The notes below the pieces were generated by a model. That model saw only the letters and a list, made by a program, of their open reading frames with translations. It did not search any database and had not been told where the DNA came from. Of a stretch of DNA of 13,650 nt, positions 1 through 6,838 are shown piece after piece. Numbering within the stretch: the stretch's first letter is position 1; every line of letters begins with the position of its first letter. This DNA comes from an uncultured Eubacteriales bacterium (GTDB taxonomy: Bacteria; Bacillota; Clostridia; Oscillospirales; CAG-272). The position numbers were made by a program, and so were the translations under genes. The stretch covers positions 1 through 13,650 of the forward strand of contig CAKSSY010000050.1 in the NCBI GenBank assembly GCA_934489945.1, given 5' to 3'.

Positions 1-1
1 T

Positions 2-1402
2 GCTGTGATAAAACTGGAGCAGAATTATCGCTCTACACAGACAATTTTGGATGCTGCCAATGCTGTGATTCTTCATAATCAGGGGAGACACGGAAAAAAT
101 CTTTGGACAACGGCGGCTGCCGGCGAAAAAATCACGGTGAAAAAGCTGGACGACCAAAATGCCGAGTCCCGGTATATTGTGGGAAAGATCAATGCGGCTG
201 TTGCCTCGGGAAAGAGAAATTTTCGAGACTTTGCGGTTTTGTATCGAAATAATGCACAATCGGGAAATATAGAACGGACTTTTGCCAAGAGCGGAGTTCC
301 GTATCGGATGCTTGGAGGACAGCGTTTCAATGATCGTAAAGAAATTCGTGACATTGTTGCGTATCTTCATTTGATTGAAAACCATAGCGACCGCGAACGT
401 CTTTTGCGTATTATCAATGTGCCGAAAAGGAAAATCGGTGATGTTACAATGGATGCGGTGGAAAGCATTGCGGCAGAGGAAAACAGCTCACTCTTTCGGG
501 TGATGGAGAATGCCGATCGCTATGTGGCTCTTTCCAAGAGTGCCGCTAAGTTGAAAGAATTTACCGAGCTTATCAACACCCTTACAAAGCTCAAAGACAG
601 TGTATCGCTTGAGACACTTGTCAGAGAGACTATGGATCGAAGCGGATATCGTCAGATGCTTATCGATCTCGGCGAAGCGGAAAGGGAGCGACTTGACAAC
701 CTGGAAGAGTTTCTTTCCGGTGTAATCGAATACGAAAATTCTTTGGCGAACGAACCGGATATGGTGCCGACGCTGACCGGATTTCTGGAGGAAAATGCAC
801 TCGTTGCGGACGTGGATAAATACGATGAGAAAGCAGACGCCGTCGTTATGATGACAATTCACAGTGCCAAGGGGCTGGAGTTTCCGGTCGTATTTCTGCC
901 GGGTATGGAGGACGGAATATTTCCGGGGATGCAGTCGATTTTAGGAAGCGAGTCCGAGATTGAAGAGGAACGCCGCCTTGCGTATGTTGCTATAACCCGC
1001 GCCAAGAGCGAATTGCTCATTACTTATGCCAACAATCGGTTGCTGTACGGAAAAACCCAATATAATCCGCCGTCTCGTTTTCTGGAAGAAATTCCGAAAG
1101 AACTTTTGAATGTTGAGGAGACACCGAAGCCGGAGTATCATCCCGTTGTCCGCACGGAGGAATATTATCGCGAAAAGTACGCGTCACGGTTGGAGCAGGT
1201 GCACATCAACCGTCCTCCCCGTAAAGTAGCCGTAACGGAACATTTTGTGCCCGGGGACCGTGTAATACATCCGACATTCGGGGAGGGGGAAATTCTCTCG
1301 GCGAAGCCAATGGGGGCAGACCTTCTCTATGAGGTTGTTTTTGATCGCGTCGGAACCAAAAGGCTGATGGCATCTTTTGCAAAACTGAAAAAAAACGGAT
1401 GA
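2..1402 (+). CDS. pcrA: ATP-dependent DNA helicase PcrA/UvrD, C-terminal part (5' end outside window)
   Basis: Superfamily 1 3'-5' DNA helicase acting in repair, replication-fork clearance and transcription-coupled repair. The frame is open from base 2 and the gene starts upstream, so the GTG at 5 is not its start. Visible motifs are IV (LEQNYRST, near base 17), V (TIHSAKGLEF, near 855-885) and VI (EERRLAYVAITRAK, near 965-1008), the last holding the arginine finger. The N-terminal Walker A part lies outside. The final 50 or so residues (PGDRVIHPTFGEGEIL through FAKLKK) form the Tudor-like tail typical of PcrA, known to contact RNA polymerase, which favours PcrA over a generic UvrD. The gene ends 22 bases before a strong hairpin terminator. 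Identification is secure; the name pcrA rather than uvrD rests on the tail and the Gram-positive context. Confidence 0.95.
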   Translation, partial: AVIKLEQNYRSTQTILDAANAVILHNQGRHGKNLWTTAAAGEKITVKKLDDQNAESRYIVGKINAAVASGKRNFRDFAVLYRNNAQSGNIERTFAKSGVPYRMLGGQRFNDRKEIRDIVAYLHLIENHSDRERLLRIINVPKRKIGDVTMDAVESIAAEENSSLFRVMENADRYVALSKSAAKLKEFTELINTLTKLKDSVSLETLVRETMDRSGYRQMLIDLGEAERERLDNLEEFLSGVIEYENSLANEPDMVPTLTGFLEENALVADVDKYDEKADAVVMMTIHSAKGLEFPVVFLPGMEDGIFPGMQSILGSESEIEEERRLAYVAITRAKSELLITYANNRLLYGKTQYNPPSRFLEEIPKELLNVEETPKPEYHPVVRTEEYYREKYASRLEQVHINRPPRKVAVTEHFVPGDRVIHPTFGEGEILSAKPMGADLLYEVVFDRVGTKRLMASFAKLKKNG

Positions 1403-1423
1403 TTGTGTATCAAAAGAGAAACA

Positions 1424-1463
1424 AAACAAGGCTTTCCGAATGGAGGGAAGCCTTGTTTTTTAT
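1424..1463. terminator. Probable bidirectional terminator between pcrA and the GH20 gene
   Basis: Fourteen-base-pair stem: AAACAAGGCTTTCC at 1424-1437 pairs with 1445-1458 with a single G-T wobble, around a 7-base loop, and runs into TTTTTT on the plus strand. On the minus strand the stem is followed by a T-rich stretch (complement of 1411-1426), so it can also end the convergent GH20 transcript, whose stop codon is only about 10 bases away. Confidence 0.85.
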
Positions 1464-1468
1464 GTCGT

Positions 1469-3070
1469 TTACATGACGTTTACGGTAACGTTCTGTGCAT
1501 AGTTGTTGAAATTCAGAGTTCCTTTATCCACATTCTGATAGGGAAGAATATTCTCGGTAAGCTCCGGAATCGAGGAGATTTTTTCGCTGACATAGTCGGA
1601 AATCCGCTTGCGGCAAGAGATGATACGCTGAATACTGCCGCCGAGACGGAGATCCTCTACATCAAATCCATGAGGCTTGTTGTCGATGAACCACTGTTTT
1701 TCAAAGGCGGCGTGGAAAATACGAAGTCGTTTTTCGATCTCCTTGTAATCTTTTTCGGCAAGGGTTTTGAGGGTGGCTTTGTCACCTGCCTGATAAGCGG
1801 CACGTGTTTTGATACCCAACTCAGCTTTGTATTCGAGAATATCACAGAGCTTGGCAGCGGAATCAAACAGATAGCCGTATCGACGTGTCTTTTTGGCTAT
1901 CAAGCGGAGTTCTTCGGCGTATTTCCGATAAAGTTCACCGATGCCCGGAATCACCGTGCCGTCAAGAAAACCGTTGAAACAGTCGGAATACAGAAGGTAC
2001 TTGGAGGGATTGACGAAGCCGGGCTTGTTGTCAATATTGTTCGGGAGATCGATTTTCATGAAATCGTCATAGTCGATTCCTGTAATCCGGCGGAATTTGG
2101 CTTTGATGGATGCTTCATCGCGATTTCCTTTTGCATATTCGGCAAGATAGCAGAGAACAGGGAGCTGGGCAAAATGCGAACATTCACCGCCGTTATCTCC
2201 CCACATGGTAAAGAATATGTTGCGGATGTTTTTGTTGCGGCAGGCATCGAGAGCCGGTCTCATGGTGTTGAGACTTTTGGTATTTATCGGAATCATACCG
2301 CTCCAGCTCCAGATTCCACCGCCGAACCATGTTTTGTCGGAGAGTTGTGCGTGATTGTCAAACATATTTTTATAGTTCTCTATGTCGGTATGGTAATAGT
2401 CCCAGTAAACGGGAATCACGTTCTTCGGATAAGCCTCAACGATTTCTTCCGGAATTTCGGTTTTGGGAATGTAATATTCACCTTTATTCCAGCAACGGAA
2501 GTACATATCCGACCAGATCATCGGCTCAAGACCGTATTTTTGGGCAATTTCCGTGACTTTTTTCAGATGTCTGCTGAGAATGGAATAGGGTTCTTCGGGA
2601 GCGTGTTTTTTGAGGAAATTTCCTTTACCGAGTTCGTGCGCTTCATCCATACCGATATGTATTTTTTTGGAACGGAAGCATTTTGAAAGCGTGGAAAACA
2701 TTCGGTCAATAAATTGGTAAGTCCTTTCTTCATCTACCAGAAGGATGTTGTCGGTATCCTTCGGAATAGTACGCCAACGCAAGAAGGTGGCAAGATGAGC
2801 AAGTGTCTGCACGCACGGGATCATTTCGATACCGATGGAAGCGGCAAATGTGTCGATTTCCTGCATTTCCTCTATCGAATATTTGCCACGCATATAACCG
2901 AAATGAGGTTCCCCTTCGATTTCATAGGTGTCCTCGGTATAAAGCATGGCGGTGTTGTAGCCCATTTTTTTCAGGAGAGTAAGAAAACGTTTCAGAGAGT
3001 CCATGTTCATGACTGAATTTCTCGACATATCAATCATTACGCCGAGATGTTCCGGTTTGTAATTTGTCAT
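1469..3070 (-). CDS. Family 20 glycoside hydrolase (beta-N-acetylhexosaminidase, GcnA-like), cytosolic
   Basis: Predicted to release terminal beta-linked GlcNAc or GalNAc from oligosaccharides by substrate-assisted catalysis. The signature is IHIGMDEAHELG: the adjacent Asp-Glu (about residues 142-143 from the chosen start) is the GH20 catalytic pair. Upstream, a TIM-barrel-like order is seen (LGVMIDMSR, MGYNTAMLYTEDTYE, GIEMIPCVQTLAHL), and later MIWSDMYF and FTMWGDNGGE supply the usual aromatic and acidic pocket residues. The C-terminal 200 residues are helical. There is no signal peptide or membrane segment, so it should act on imported sugars. Two ATGs compete: 3079 abuts GGAAAGG with no spacer, while 3070 lies 9 bases after it, so 3070 is preferred (533 aa). 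The neighbouring S1 gene has the same orientation, but this gene has its own promoter. Exact substrate is unknown. Confidence 0.88.
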   Translation of the reverse strand: MTNYKPEHLGVMIDMSRNSVMNMDSLKRFLTLLKKMGYNTAMLYTEDTYEIEGEPHFGYMRGKYSIEEMQEIDTFAASIGIEMIPCVQTLAHLATFLRWRTIPKDTDNILLVDEERTYQFIDRMFSTLSKCFRSKKIHIGMDEAHELGKGNFLKKHAPEEPYSILSRHLKKVTEIAQKYGLEPMIWSDMYFRCWNKGEYYIPKTEIPEEIVEAYPKNVIPVYWDYYHTDIENYKNMFDNHAQLSDKTWFGGGIWSWSGMIPINTKSLNTMRPALDACRNKNIRNIFFTMWGDNGGECSHFAQLPVLCYLAEYAKGNRDEASIKAKFRRITGIDYDDFMKIDLPNNIDNKPGFVNPSKYLLYSDCFNGFLDGTVIPGIGELYRKYAEELRLIAKKTRRYGYLFDSAAKLCDILEYKAELGIKTRAAYQAGDKATLKTLAEKDYKEIEKRLRIFHAAFEKQWFIDNKPHGFDVEDLRLGGSIQRIISCRKRISDYVSEKISSIPELTENILPYQNVDKGTLNFNNYAQNVTVNVM

Positions 3071-3115
3071 ATTCGTCATCCTTTCCGATTTTTGCTTGAT
3101 AAATGGGATGAATTC

Positions 3116-3144
3116 AGTATAATATATACAAACCGAAAAGTCAA
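3116..3144 (-). promoter_or_regulatory. Promoter of the GH20 gene
   Basis: On the minus strand, TTGACT (3144-3139), a 17-base spacer, then TATACT (3121-3116). It lies between the stop of the S1 gene and the GH20 start, giving a leader of about 40 bases with GGAAAGG at 3086-3080. It is close to sigma-70/SigA consensus, so the gene need not depend on transcription from the S1 gene. Confidence 0.85.
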
Positions 3145-3171
3145 GAGATTTTTCTTTTTTATAAAGAAAAG

Positions 3172-4137
3172 TTACAGTGTCTCAAATACGGTTTCCACGA
3201 GCTTCGGAGAACATTCCGGCGAATACCGCCAGTAATCAAGGTGGCGGCAGGTGTTGCCGTCAATGTAATAGGAAAGAGGCATACGATGGATTTCACCGTG
3301 ACAGGAGTCAACCAGAACGAGTTTTACTTTCATTCGTTCGGGAATGATACTTTTGATATAAACGGCGGCATACTGTCCGATCATGGTTTCGGGAGCTTTA
3401 TTGATGTCTTCGCCACGCAACTCCGCAAGACCCGCAAGATTCGGCGCAAGCTCAATAAAAACACCGTAAGGCTCTACACTTCGGATAATACCGGCGACTG
3501 TTTGACCGGCTTCAAAATGTGCCGCGTTTTCCTCCCATGTGCCGAGAAGCTCTCGTTGAGAGACAAAAATCCGTCCGTTCTCCCGGTCTATGGTTTTTAC
3601 GATTACCCAGATCGGCATTCCGACCGACAGCCGTTCCTTGGGATGTGAGATCCGGGAGACCGAGATACAGTCAATGGAAAGCAGGGAAATGATGCCGCAA
3701 CCGATGTCGACAAAGGCACCGAAACTTTCCAGGTGAGTAACGCGTGCCTCCAGAATGTCCCCACAGAGAAGGTCGGACAACAGTGTTCTTGCATACTCTG
3801 CCTGGGCATCGCGTCGCGAGAGGCGTGCTATGGTTTTTCCGCCGTTTTGTTCAAGCCCCAGAATCTTGAAGCAGACCGGTTTTCCGACGCGGGTAATAAT
3901 GGCAATGTCTTTGACAGGTTCACCGTTTGGGGAATAGACGGCATCTTCCCGTTCGATGATTCCCGTCACCCCATACAGATCAACATGCAGGCGCATTTTT
4001 CCGTCGCACAGCAGAACGGGAGCTTCCAAAATCTTTCCGCACTGCATTGCTTTTTCCAAGCCCTGAATTGAGGATATGTATTCTTTGTTTTCCGCGGTGG
4101 CGATCAGTGTGCCTTCCGGTTTGTACGAGTTTGTCAT
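3172..4137 (-). CDS. S1 RNA-binding domain protein (ribosomal protein S1-like), three S1 repeats
   Basis: 321 residues built from S1 (OB-fold) repeats. A diverged first repeat spans about residues 36-108, a clear second about 125-195 (GDILEARVTHLESFGAFVDIG, ending RIFVSQRELLG) and a third about 205-275 (GQTVAGIIRSVEPYGVFIELAPNLAGLAEL). The repeat content resembles the short S1-type proteins of Firmicutes rather than the six-repeat proteobacterial S1. The expected role is single-stranded RNA binding in translation or RNA turnover. The last 45 residues (HGEIHRMPLSYYIDGNTCRHLDYW) lie outside any S1 repeat and are not recognised. Start ATG 4137 follows AAGGAG with an 8-base spacer. It diverges from rplM across about 270 bases, and no convincing promoter of its own was found. 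It is not possible to say from sequence whether it is a ribosome component. Confidence 0.85.
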   Translation of the reverse strand: MTNSYKPEGTLIATAENKEYISSIQGLEKAMQCGKILEAPVLLCDGKMRLHVDLYGVTGIIEREDAVYSPNGEPVKDIAIITRVGKPVCFKILGLEQNGGKTIARLSRRDAQAEYARTLLSDLLCGDILEARVTHLESFGAFVDIGCGIISLLSIDCISVSRISHPKERLSVGMPIWVIVKTIDRENGRIFVSQRELLGTWEENAAHFEAGQTVAGIIRSVEPYGVFIELAPNLAGLAELRGEDINKAPETMIGQYAAVYIKSIIPERMKVKLVLVDSCHGEIHRMPLSYYIDGNTCRHLDYWRYSPECSPKLVETVFETL

Positions 4138-4335
4138 AATTCGTTCTCCTTATTCTTTTGAATCCGTTTGAAAAACGGCTGTTTTTGATAAAGAGTATGG
4201 TATGTCGGCGAAGAATATGACATAGATTTTTGATGTGAGCGGAACGATAAGAGTGCGAAAACAAGAGCATAAGCGAGAAAAAACGAGATATGCAATAGCC
4301 AAATTAAAATATTTCGATTTTTTTCAAAAAAGGTA

Positions 4336-4364
4336 TTGACAGAGATTGGATGGCGTGCTATAAT
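4336..4364 (+). promoter_or_regulatory. Promoter of the rplM-rpsI operon
   Basis: Perfect consensus: TTGACA at 4336-4341, 17-base spacer, TATAAT at 4359-4364. Transcription should start near 4371, which rules out any rplM start upstream of 4411. The A/T-rich stretch at about 4293-4335 could act as an UP element. This strength fits a ribosomal protein operon. Confidence 0.95.
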
Positions 4365-4373
4365 AGGCGAGTC

Positions 4374-4391
4374 AAATGAAAAGACTCATTT
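4374..4391 (+). promoter_or_regulatory. Small leader hairpin before rplM (possible L13-type autoregulatory leader)
   Basis: AAATGA (4374-4379) pairs perfectly with TCATTT (4386-4391) around a 6-base loop, ending 3 bases before the AAAGGAG ribosome binding site at 4395. A competing pairing GAGTC (4369-4373) with GACTC (4383-4387) overlaps it. Ribosomal leaders upstream of rplM are known in Firmicutes, but this hairpin is short and A/T rich, so a regulatory role is only a guess. Confidence 0.3.
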
Positions 4392-4410
4392 TATAAAGGA
4401 GAGTGCAAAA

Positions 4411-4839
4411 ATGTCCACATTCATGGCAAAGAAAGAAAATATCGAGCGCAAGTGGTACGTTCTTGACGCGGCAGGTAAGCCGATGGGTAAAACTGCGGTT
4501 GCCGCTGCTACAATTCTGCGCGGCAAACACCGTCCCGAATTCACACCGAACGTTGATTGCGGCGAATTCGTCATTATTATCAATGCTGCAAAGGCTGTTC
4601 TGACGGGAAATAAGCTAGAGAGTAAATATTACCATCATCATTCCGGTTATATTGGCGGTTTGAAGTCGGTGCAGTATAAAACGCTCATGGCAACGAAGCC
4701 CGAGAAAGCAATGGAGCTTGCTGTAAAGGGAATGCTTCCCAAGAATTCAATCGGAGCAAAGTCCGCAACCCGTCTGAAGATTTACGCGGGCGAAACTCAT
4801 AATCAAGAGGCACAGAAGCCTGTTGCTGTTGAAGTCTAA
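4411..4839 (+). CDS. rplM: 50S ribosomal protein L13
   Basis: Structural protein of the large ribosomal subunit that binds 23S rRNA early in assembly. The 142 residues match the usual length of about 143-148. Recognisable segments are ERKWYVLDAAGKPMGKTAVAAATILRGKH near the start, the NVDCGEFVIIINAAKAVLTGNK core, then YYHHHSGYIGG and a final AVKGMLPKN...LKIYAGETHNQEAQKP. The start is ATG 4411 after AAAGGAG with about 9 bases between. The frame is open upstream to 4336, but that would begin at the promoter -35 box and precede the transcription start. First gene of the two-gene operon with rpsI, which follows after 18 bases, the standard order in bacteria. Confidence 0.97.
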   Translation: MSTFMAKKENIERKWYVLDAAGKPMGKTAVAAATILRGKHRPEFTPNVDCGEFVIIINAAKAVLTGNKLESKYYHHHSGYIGGLKSVQYKTLMATKPEKAMELAVKGMLPKNSIGAKSATRLKIYAGETHNQEAQKPVAVEV

Positions 4840-4857
4840 GAAAGGTAGGACGAAAGA

Positions 4858-5259
4858 ATGTATACAAGCGCAAAGCCTTATTTCTACGGAACAGGCAGAA
4901 GAAAGAAATCCATTGCCCGTGTTCGCATTGTTCCCGGCACCGGTGCGATCACGATCAATAAGAGAGATATTGATGACTACTTCGGACTTGAAACCCTTAA
5001 GCTGATTGTCAATCAGCCTTTCGGCGTTACAGGCACCGCAGGAAAATTTGACATTATCGCTACAGTTGTCGGTGGTGGTATTTCCGGTCAGGCGGGTGCT
5101 ATCCGTCACGGTCTTGCAAGAGCTCTTGTCAAGGCTGACGACAGTTACAAAGCAGCTTTGAAGGCTGCGGGATTCCTTACCCGTGACCCGAGAATGAAGG
5201 AAAGAAAGAAGTACGGTCTGAAGGCTGCACGTCGTGCTCCTCAGTTCTCCAAGAGATAA
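4858..5259 (+). CDS. rpsI: 30S ribosomal protein S9
   Basis: Small-subunit protein whose C-terminal tail reaches the P-site tRNA. The 133 residues have the canonical beginning (YFYGTGRRKKSIARVRIVPGTG), the middle VVGGGISGQAGAIRHGLARAL, and the invariant end GLKAARRAPQFSKR. Start ATG 4858 is preceded by AAAGGTAGGA. It is co-transcribed with rplM. The last four codons and the stop form the beginning of the 73-bp repeat that bounds the integrative element, so the gene is kept intact by insertion. This is the usual strategy of tyrosine integrases that target gene 3' ends. Confidence 0.97.
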   Translation: MYTSAKPYFYGTGRRKKSIARVRIVPGTGAITINKRDIDDYFGLETLKLIVNQPFGVTGTAGKFDIIATVVGGGISGQAGAIRHGLARALVKADDSYKAALKAAGFLTRDPRMKERKKYGLKAARRAPQFSKR

Positions 5260-5317
5260 TTATTTTATCAAAGAAATGGCTTGTTTTCAAGGTTTTTGCC
5301 TTGTGGCAAGCCTTTTT
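5245..5317 (+). repeat. Left attachment site (73-bp direct repeat, copy 1)
   Basis: Perfectly identical to 8546-8618 over 73 bases (offset 3301). Identity ends at G/T at its left edge (5244 against 8545) and T/G at its right edge (5318 against 8619). It comprises the last four rpsI codons, the stop and the whole terminator hairpin. Together with the tyrosine integrase and flanking arm-type repeats this marks an integration junction. Confidence 0.9.
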
Positions 5318-5318
5318 T
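5278..5318 (+). terminator. Terminator of rplM-rpsI, lying inside the left repeat
   Basis: Outer stem GGCTTG (5278-5283) with CAAGCC (5307-5312) and inner stem CAAGG (5288-5292) with CCTTG (5299-5303), followed by TTTTTT. The same structure is duplicated at 8579-8618 by the element, so both ends of the element are insulated. Confidence 0.9.
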
Positions 5319-5337
5319 GATGTCCGTTTGATGTCCG
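5316..5337 (+). repeat. Left arm-type repeats, two tandem TTTGATGTCCG
   Basis: TTTGATGTCCG occurs twice back to back (5316-5326, 5327-5337), an 11-base period close to one helical turn, starting at the inner edge of the left repeat. Matching copies with the same orientation occur near the right end at 8400-8430. Inferred to be binding sites of the integrase N-terminal arm-binding domain. Confidence 0.65.
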
Positions 5338-5341
5338 AACG

Positions 5342-5384
5342 GCAAAAAATAAGAAAAAGCGGCTGAGGAATTTTCCTTAACCGC
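5342..5384 (-). terminator. Terminator of the minus-strand element operon
   Basis: Stem GCGG (5359-5362) with CCGC (5381-5384), continued past one mismatch by TGAGGAA against TTCCTTA (one G-T pair). On the minus strand it is followed by a long T-rich tract (complement of 5343-5358). It lies 25 bases after the last minus-strand stop. T-rich sequence also follows on the plus strand, so it may work both ways. Confidence 0.75.
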
Positions 5385-5408
5385 CTTTTCTTTTAGCATA
5401 TATAAATT

Positions 5409-5642
5409 TTATGAGGTGACTAAGTATTTAGCAAGTTCGGGCAAAATGCCTTGATTAGATGTATCACCGATAAAGGATATATCTGTTACCCTCGGAGCAG
5501 AGTTTTTATCTATGCAGTAGCTGATAACATCTAACAGCCTTTTCCGCTCCGTTCTGCCGTCAGTGTATGTAACAATCGCCCAAACATCACTATACATCTT
5601 TTTTTCAACATCTGAAAGCCGTTTTCTAAAATTATTACTCAT
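5409..5642 (-). CDS. Unknown small protein, element cargo (77 aa)
   Basis: Not recognised. The start chosen is ATG 5642, placed 7 bases after AGGGG; the ATG at 5657 lacks a ribosome binding site at a sensible distance. The sequence has a charged N-terminus (NNFRKRLSDVEKKMYSDVWAIVTYTDGRTERKRLLDVI), then DISFIGDTSNQ, and a helical end (LPELAKYLV), with no membrane segment and one cysteine. It overlaps the stop of the preceding gene by 8 bases, so translation is probably coupled, and a terminator follows. Last gene of the minus-strand operon. Confidence 0.7.
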   Translation of the reverse strand: MSNNFRKRLSDVEKKMYSDVWAIVTYTDGRTERKRLLDVISYCIDKNSAPRVTDISFIGDTSNQGILPELAKYLVTS

Positions 5643-5973
5643 TACCGTTCCCCTCATATCCGACTGATATAAACATATCCTTTACCTGCTCGCTAAATTC
5701 GGGATAGGTTTCCTCTGTCAATACTTTGTGGAACGCATAAGATTTTGTGTCATTTGCCGACAGAGCGGTAACAGCCATTTCAATATAGCATTCGAGAGGG
5801 GCGCGATAATTAAATTCTGCATTTTTACAAGCATAAGACAGAGCCAAAAGTTCGCGTTTTGTATTGTCATTGTCTGTGTTCTTTGCCCTCTCATCAGCGT
5901 ACTTGCCAATGATACGGAGCATTGCTATATTACCCTTAAAATCGCCTGCAAGAGCCGTTATTTCAAACACCAC
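5635..5973 (-). CDS. Unknown small helical protein, element cargo (112 aa)
   Basis: Not recognised. It is read from GTG 5973, with a second GTG directly after it and an ATG at codon 18 (MLRIIGKYADERAK). The ribosome binding site is weak, but the start overlaps the preceding gene's stop by 11 bases, which fits translational coupling. The sequence looks mostly helical and soluble (IIGKYADERAKNTDNDNTKRELLALSYACKNAEF, then YIEMAVTAL and EQVKDMFISVGY), with no signal peptide and no obvious catalytic motif. Middle member of a chain of three overlapping genes, which suggests that the three products act together. The start is uncertain. Confidence 0.65.
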   Translation of the reverse strand: MVFEITALAGDFKGNIAMLRIIGKYADERAKNTDNDNTKRELLALSYACKNAEFNYRAPLECYIEMAVTALSANDTKSYAFHKVLTEETYPEFSEQVKDMFISVGYEGNGNE

Positions 5974-6349
5974 TCTTTAACAGTTCAACTGTTGCAATGT
6001 CAACTTTATCGCCTGTAGCACGGTTATAGCGTTCAAAGCGTGTATCTGCCTCGGAAAGAACTTCGTCAAAACTAACTCTTGCTTTTGTCCCCAGTTCTGC
6101 ATATTCCTCTTTTATGGATTTTAATATTTCATTGTGGTTGTGTTCGTCTTGCAGTTTGATTTTCATATCATTCCACCCTCTGCGGATTTCGTTCTGCCAA
6201 CGGCTGTTTTCTTTTTCCAAACGAGCGTCAAGTGTTTCGCGCTCTTTACGGTATTCGCCGTATCTGTTGTGAAGTTCGTCAAGATAATCCTTTACGGAAT
6301 ATCTGACTGTTGCGGGATTTGTGTTGTAAACATTGCCTTTAATAATCAT
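5963..6349 (-). CDS. Unknown coiled-coil-rich small protein, element cargo (128 aa)
   Basis: Not recognised. Start ATG 6349 follows AAGGAG with a good spacer. After a short N-terminus (MIIKGNVYNTNPATVRYSVKDYLDEL) comes a long, highly charged helical stretch (about residues 30-100, rich in Glu, Lys and Arg) that should form a coiled coil, so self-association or binding to DNA or a partner protein is likely. No membrane segment. The stop overlaps the next gene. First of the three-gene chain, separated from the excisionase-like gene by about 75 bases that hold remnants of coding sequence. Confidence 0.7.
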   Translation of the reverse strand: MIIKGNVYNTNPATVRYSVKDYLDELHNRYGEYRKERETLDARLEKENSRWQNEIRRGWNDMKIKLQDEHNHNEILKSIKEEYAELGTKARVSFDEVLSEADTRFERYNRATGDKVDIATVELLKSGV

Positions 6350-6423
6350 TGTAAATCACTCCTTGTACGTTGTTTTTTCTAATTCATCAAGTCGCGATAA
6401 GATGTTGACTTATTCGGTATATT

Positions 6424-6579
6424 TCAAGCAGTTCTGCAATAGTTAATCAAGCATTTGTTTCCACACATTATATGAAGAATTTTGCCCTGCTTTTTCATTA
6501 ATCTTAAACTATGCTCTGACAGTATTCCTGTCTTTGCCGTTTCACGTATAGTCAAAAATTGAGTGGGAGTATCAAGCAT
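6424..6579 (-). CDS. Excisionase-like small DNA-binding protein, C-terminus probably frameshifted
   Basis: The 51 residues carry the winged-helix pattern of excisionase-like proteins from Firmicute integrative elements: FLTIRETAKTGILSEHSLRLMKKQGK, then a beta hairpin with CGNKCLINY. In this type of element such a protein would steer the integrase towards excision. Start ATG 6579 follows GAGGTG and overlaps the HTH gene by 8 bases; an in-frame ATG at 6621 lies well inside that gene and is unlikely. After LINY the frame ends with CRTA. The +1 frame continues with a plausible family-like helix (IAELLEIYRISQHLIAT), so a one-base change has probably truncated it. Family assignment rests on pattern recognition only. 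Confidence 0.65.
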   Translation of the reverse strand: MLDTPTQFLTIRETAKTGILSEHSLRLMKKQGKILHIMCGNKCLINYCRTA

Positions 6580-6757
6580 TGGCTTCACCTCGCAAAATTC
6601 GGTCAATAGCAGATAAAACAAGTTTTTTCTTGTCCTCTGACAGTTCCTCTCTTAACCACTTGCAAAAGGTAAATTCAGATATGCCGATTTCCTTTGCAAC
6701 CTCATAATGACAGAGGCGATTTTGTTTGATTTTTAAGCTAACTTCTAAATTATACAT
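6572..6757 (-). CDS. Small helix-turn-helix regulator (61 aa)
   Basis: A compact HTH protein: after a short N-terminus, CHYEVAKEIGISEFTFCKWLREELSEDKKKLVLSAIDRIL reads as helix, turn, recognition helix and a closing helix (residues about 16-55). Proteins of this kind are common in clostridial integrative elements, where they act as local repressors or accessory factors. Start ATG 6757 has AAAGGAG 7 bases upstream. It is the first gene of the minus-strand unit and next to the divergent promoter region, so control of those promoters is the obvious guess; the palindrome at 6836-6850 is a candidate target. Confidence 0.75.
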   Translation of the reverse strand: MYNLEVSLKIKQNRLCHYEVAKEIGISEFTFCKWLREELSEDKKKLVLSAIDRILRGEANA

Positions 6758-6809
6758 AATGTTACTCCTTTGTTTAATATTAAAGGCAGTGCACTTCCGT
6801 TGTAATTTA

Positions 6810-6838
6810 ATTATAAATCAAAACAACAACTATTGACA
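6810..6838 (-). promoter_or_regulatory. Possible promoter of the minus-strand element operon
   Basis: A perfect TATAAT on the minus strand (6815-6810) sits 52 bases before the HTH start codon. At 17-base spacing the -35 position reads TGTCAA (6838-6833), a poor match that coincides with the -35 box of the divergent promoter. If used, the two promoters face away from each other and compete for the same bases. Confidence 0.45.

Noticed and set aside
1403..2686. Long plus-strand open frame of 427 codons
   Set aside because: It is antisense to the GH20 gene, whose catalytic motif and ribosome binding site are clear. The translation has no family-like features, and its start lies in the pcrA stop region.
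3148..3172. Hairpin TTTTCTTT/AAAGAAAA after the S1 gene on the minus strand
   Set aside because: Eight pairs but nearly all A-T and without a T tail; too weak to call a terminator.
4194..4222. Possible minus-strand promoter for the S1 gene (CATACT with 17-base spacing)
   Set aside because: The -35 position reads TGTCAT, a poor match, and nothing else supports it.
4336..4410. Upstream in-frame extension of rplM
   Set aside because: It would begin at the -35 box, before the transcript start, and the extra residues are not part of L13. ATG 4411 has the ribosome binding site.
5409..6349. Toxin-antitoxin or restriction-modification system in the element
   Set aside because: No motif of any toxin, methyltransferase or nuclease family is visible in the three small proteins, so no such claim is made.
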